Shown piece after piece: positions 6,057 to 6,060 of a DNA stretch of 6,060 bases (within the stretch, counting starts at the first letter, position 1; each line of letters begins with the position of its first letter). This DNA comes from an uncultured Candidatus Saccharibacteria bacterium (GTDB taxonomy: Bacteria; Patescibacteriota; Saccharimonadia; Saccharimonadales; Saccharimonadaceae). The stretch covers positions 1-6,060 of the forward strand of contig CAOQNC010000039.1 in assembly GCA_948511255.1 (NCBI GenBank). Direction: 5' to 3'. A program made the position numbers and the translations under genes. The notes beneath the pieces were generated by a model. That model made no database searches, was not told where the DNA came from, and worked only from the letters and a program-made list of their open reading frames with translations.

Positions 6057-6060
6057 GCAC

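Noticed and set aside
1..6060. CRISPR arrays, insertion sequences, tRNA or rRNA
   Set aside because: No regularly spaced repeats, terminal inverted repeats with a transposase, cloverleaf or rRNA-like segment were seen by reading both strands; small RNAs cannot be excluded.

Overview
The window looks like a chromosomal segment of a small-genome Candidate Phyla Radiation bacterium, most likely a Candidatus Saccharibacteria (TM7) relative. This rests on family-level recognition: a short acidic protein resembling DUF5663, a run of small signal-peptide surface proteins, and moderate GC. It is not a phylogenetic test. TGA, TAG and TAA are all used as stops, so nothing suggests the TGA-to-glycine recoding of Gracilibacteria/Absconditabacteria.

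Layout. (1) Positions 1-90 are open in one frame and are probably the Gly-rich end of an upstream gene, whose TGA overlaps the ATG of the next gene (ATGA). (2) 87-1787 is a membrane-anchored KAP-type P-loop NTPase, visibly more AT-rich than what follows. (3) A consensus promoter (TTGACA-17-TATAAT) starts in the stop codon of that gene and drives 1857-2450, a small secreted beta-rich protein. A UUCG-loop terminator at 2470-2494 closes this unit. (4) A new promoter at 2535-2563 leads into three surface genes on the same strand. Two are tandem paralogues with the plan of WxL-interacting proteins (DUF916/DUF3324-like: signal peptide, two beta domains, C-terminal membrane helix, basic tail). The third has two Ig-like domains and a C-terminal anchor. 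Between the second and third lie a promoter-like sequence and a compound hairpin. (5) A bidirectional terminator at 5610-5640 separates this operon from a convergent minus-strand gene, 5988-5698 (DUF5663-like), whose leader holds a second hairpin and whose -10 box lies at the window edge.

Working model (inference): the very strongly expressed small secreted protein is the bulk surface subunit. The two WxLIP-like proteins and the Ig-like protein sit in the membrane facing outward and hold or present it, as in the WxL surface complexes of Firmicutes. In an epibiotic bacterium such a complex could serve host attachment, but nothing in the sequence shows this directly. The NTPase is probably unrelated to the surface genes and may be an acquired defence-type gene.
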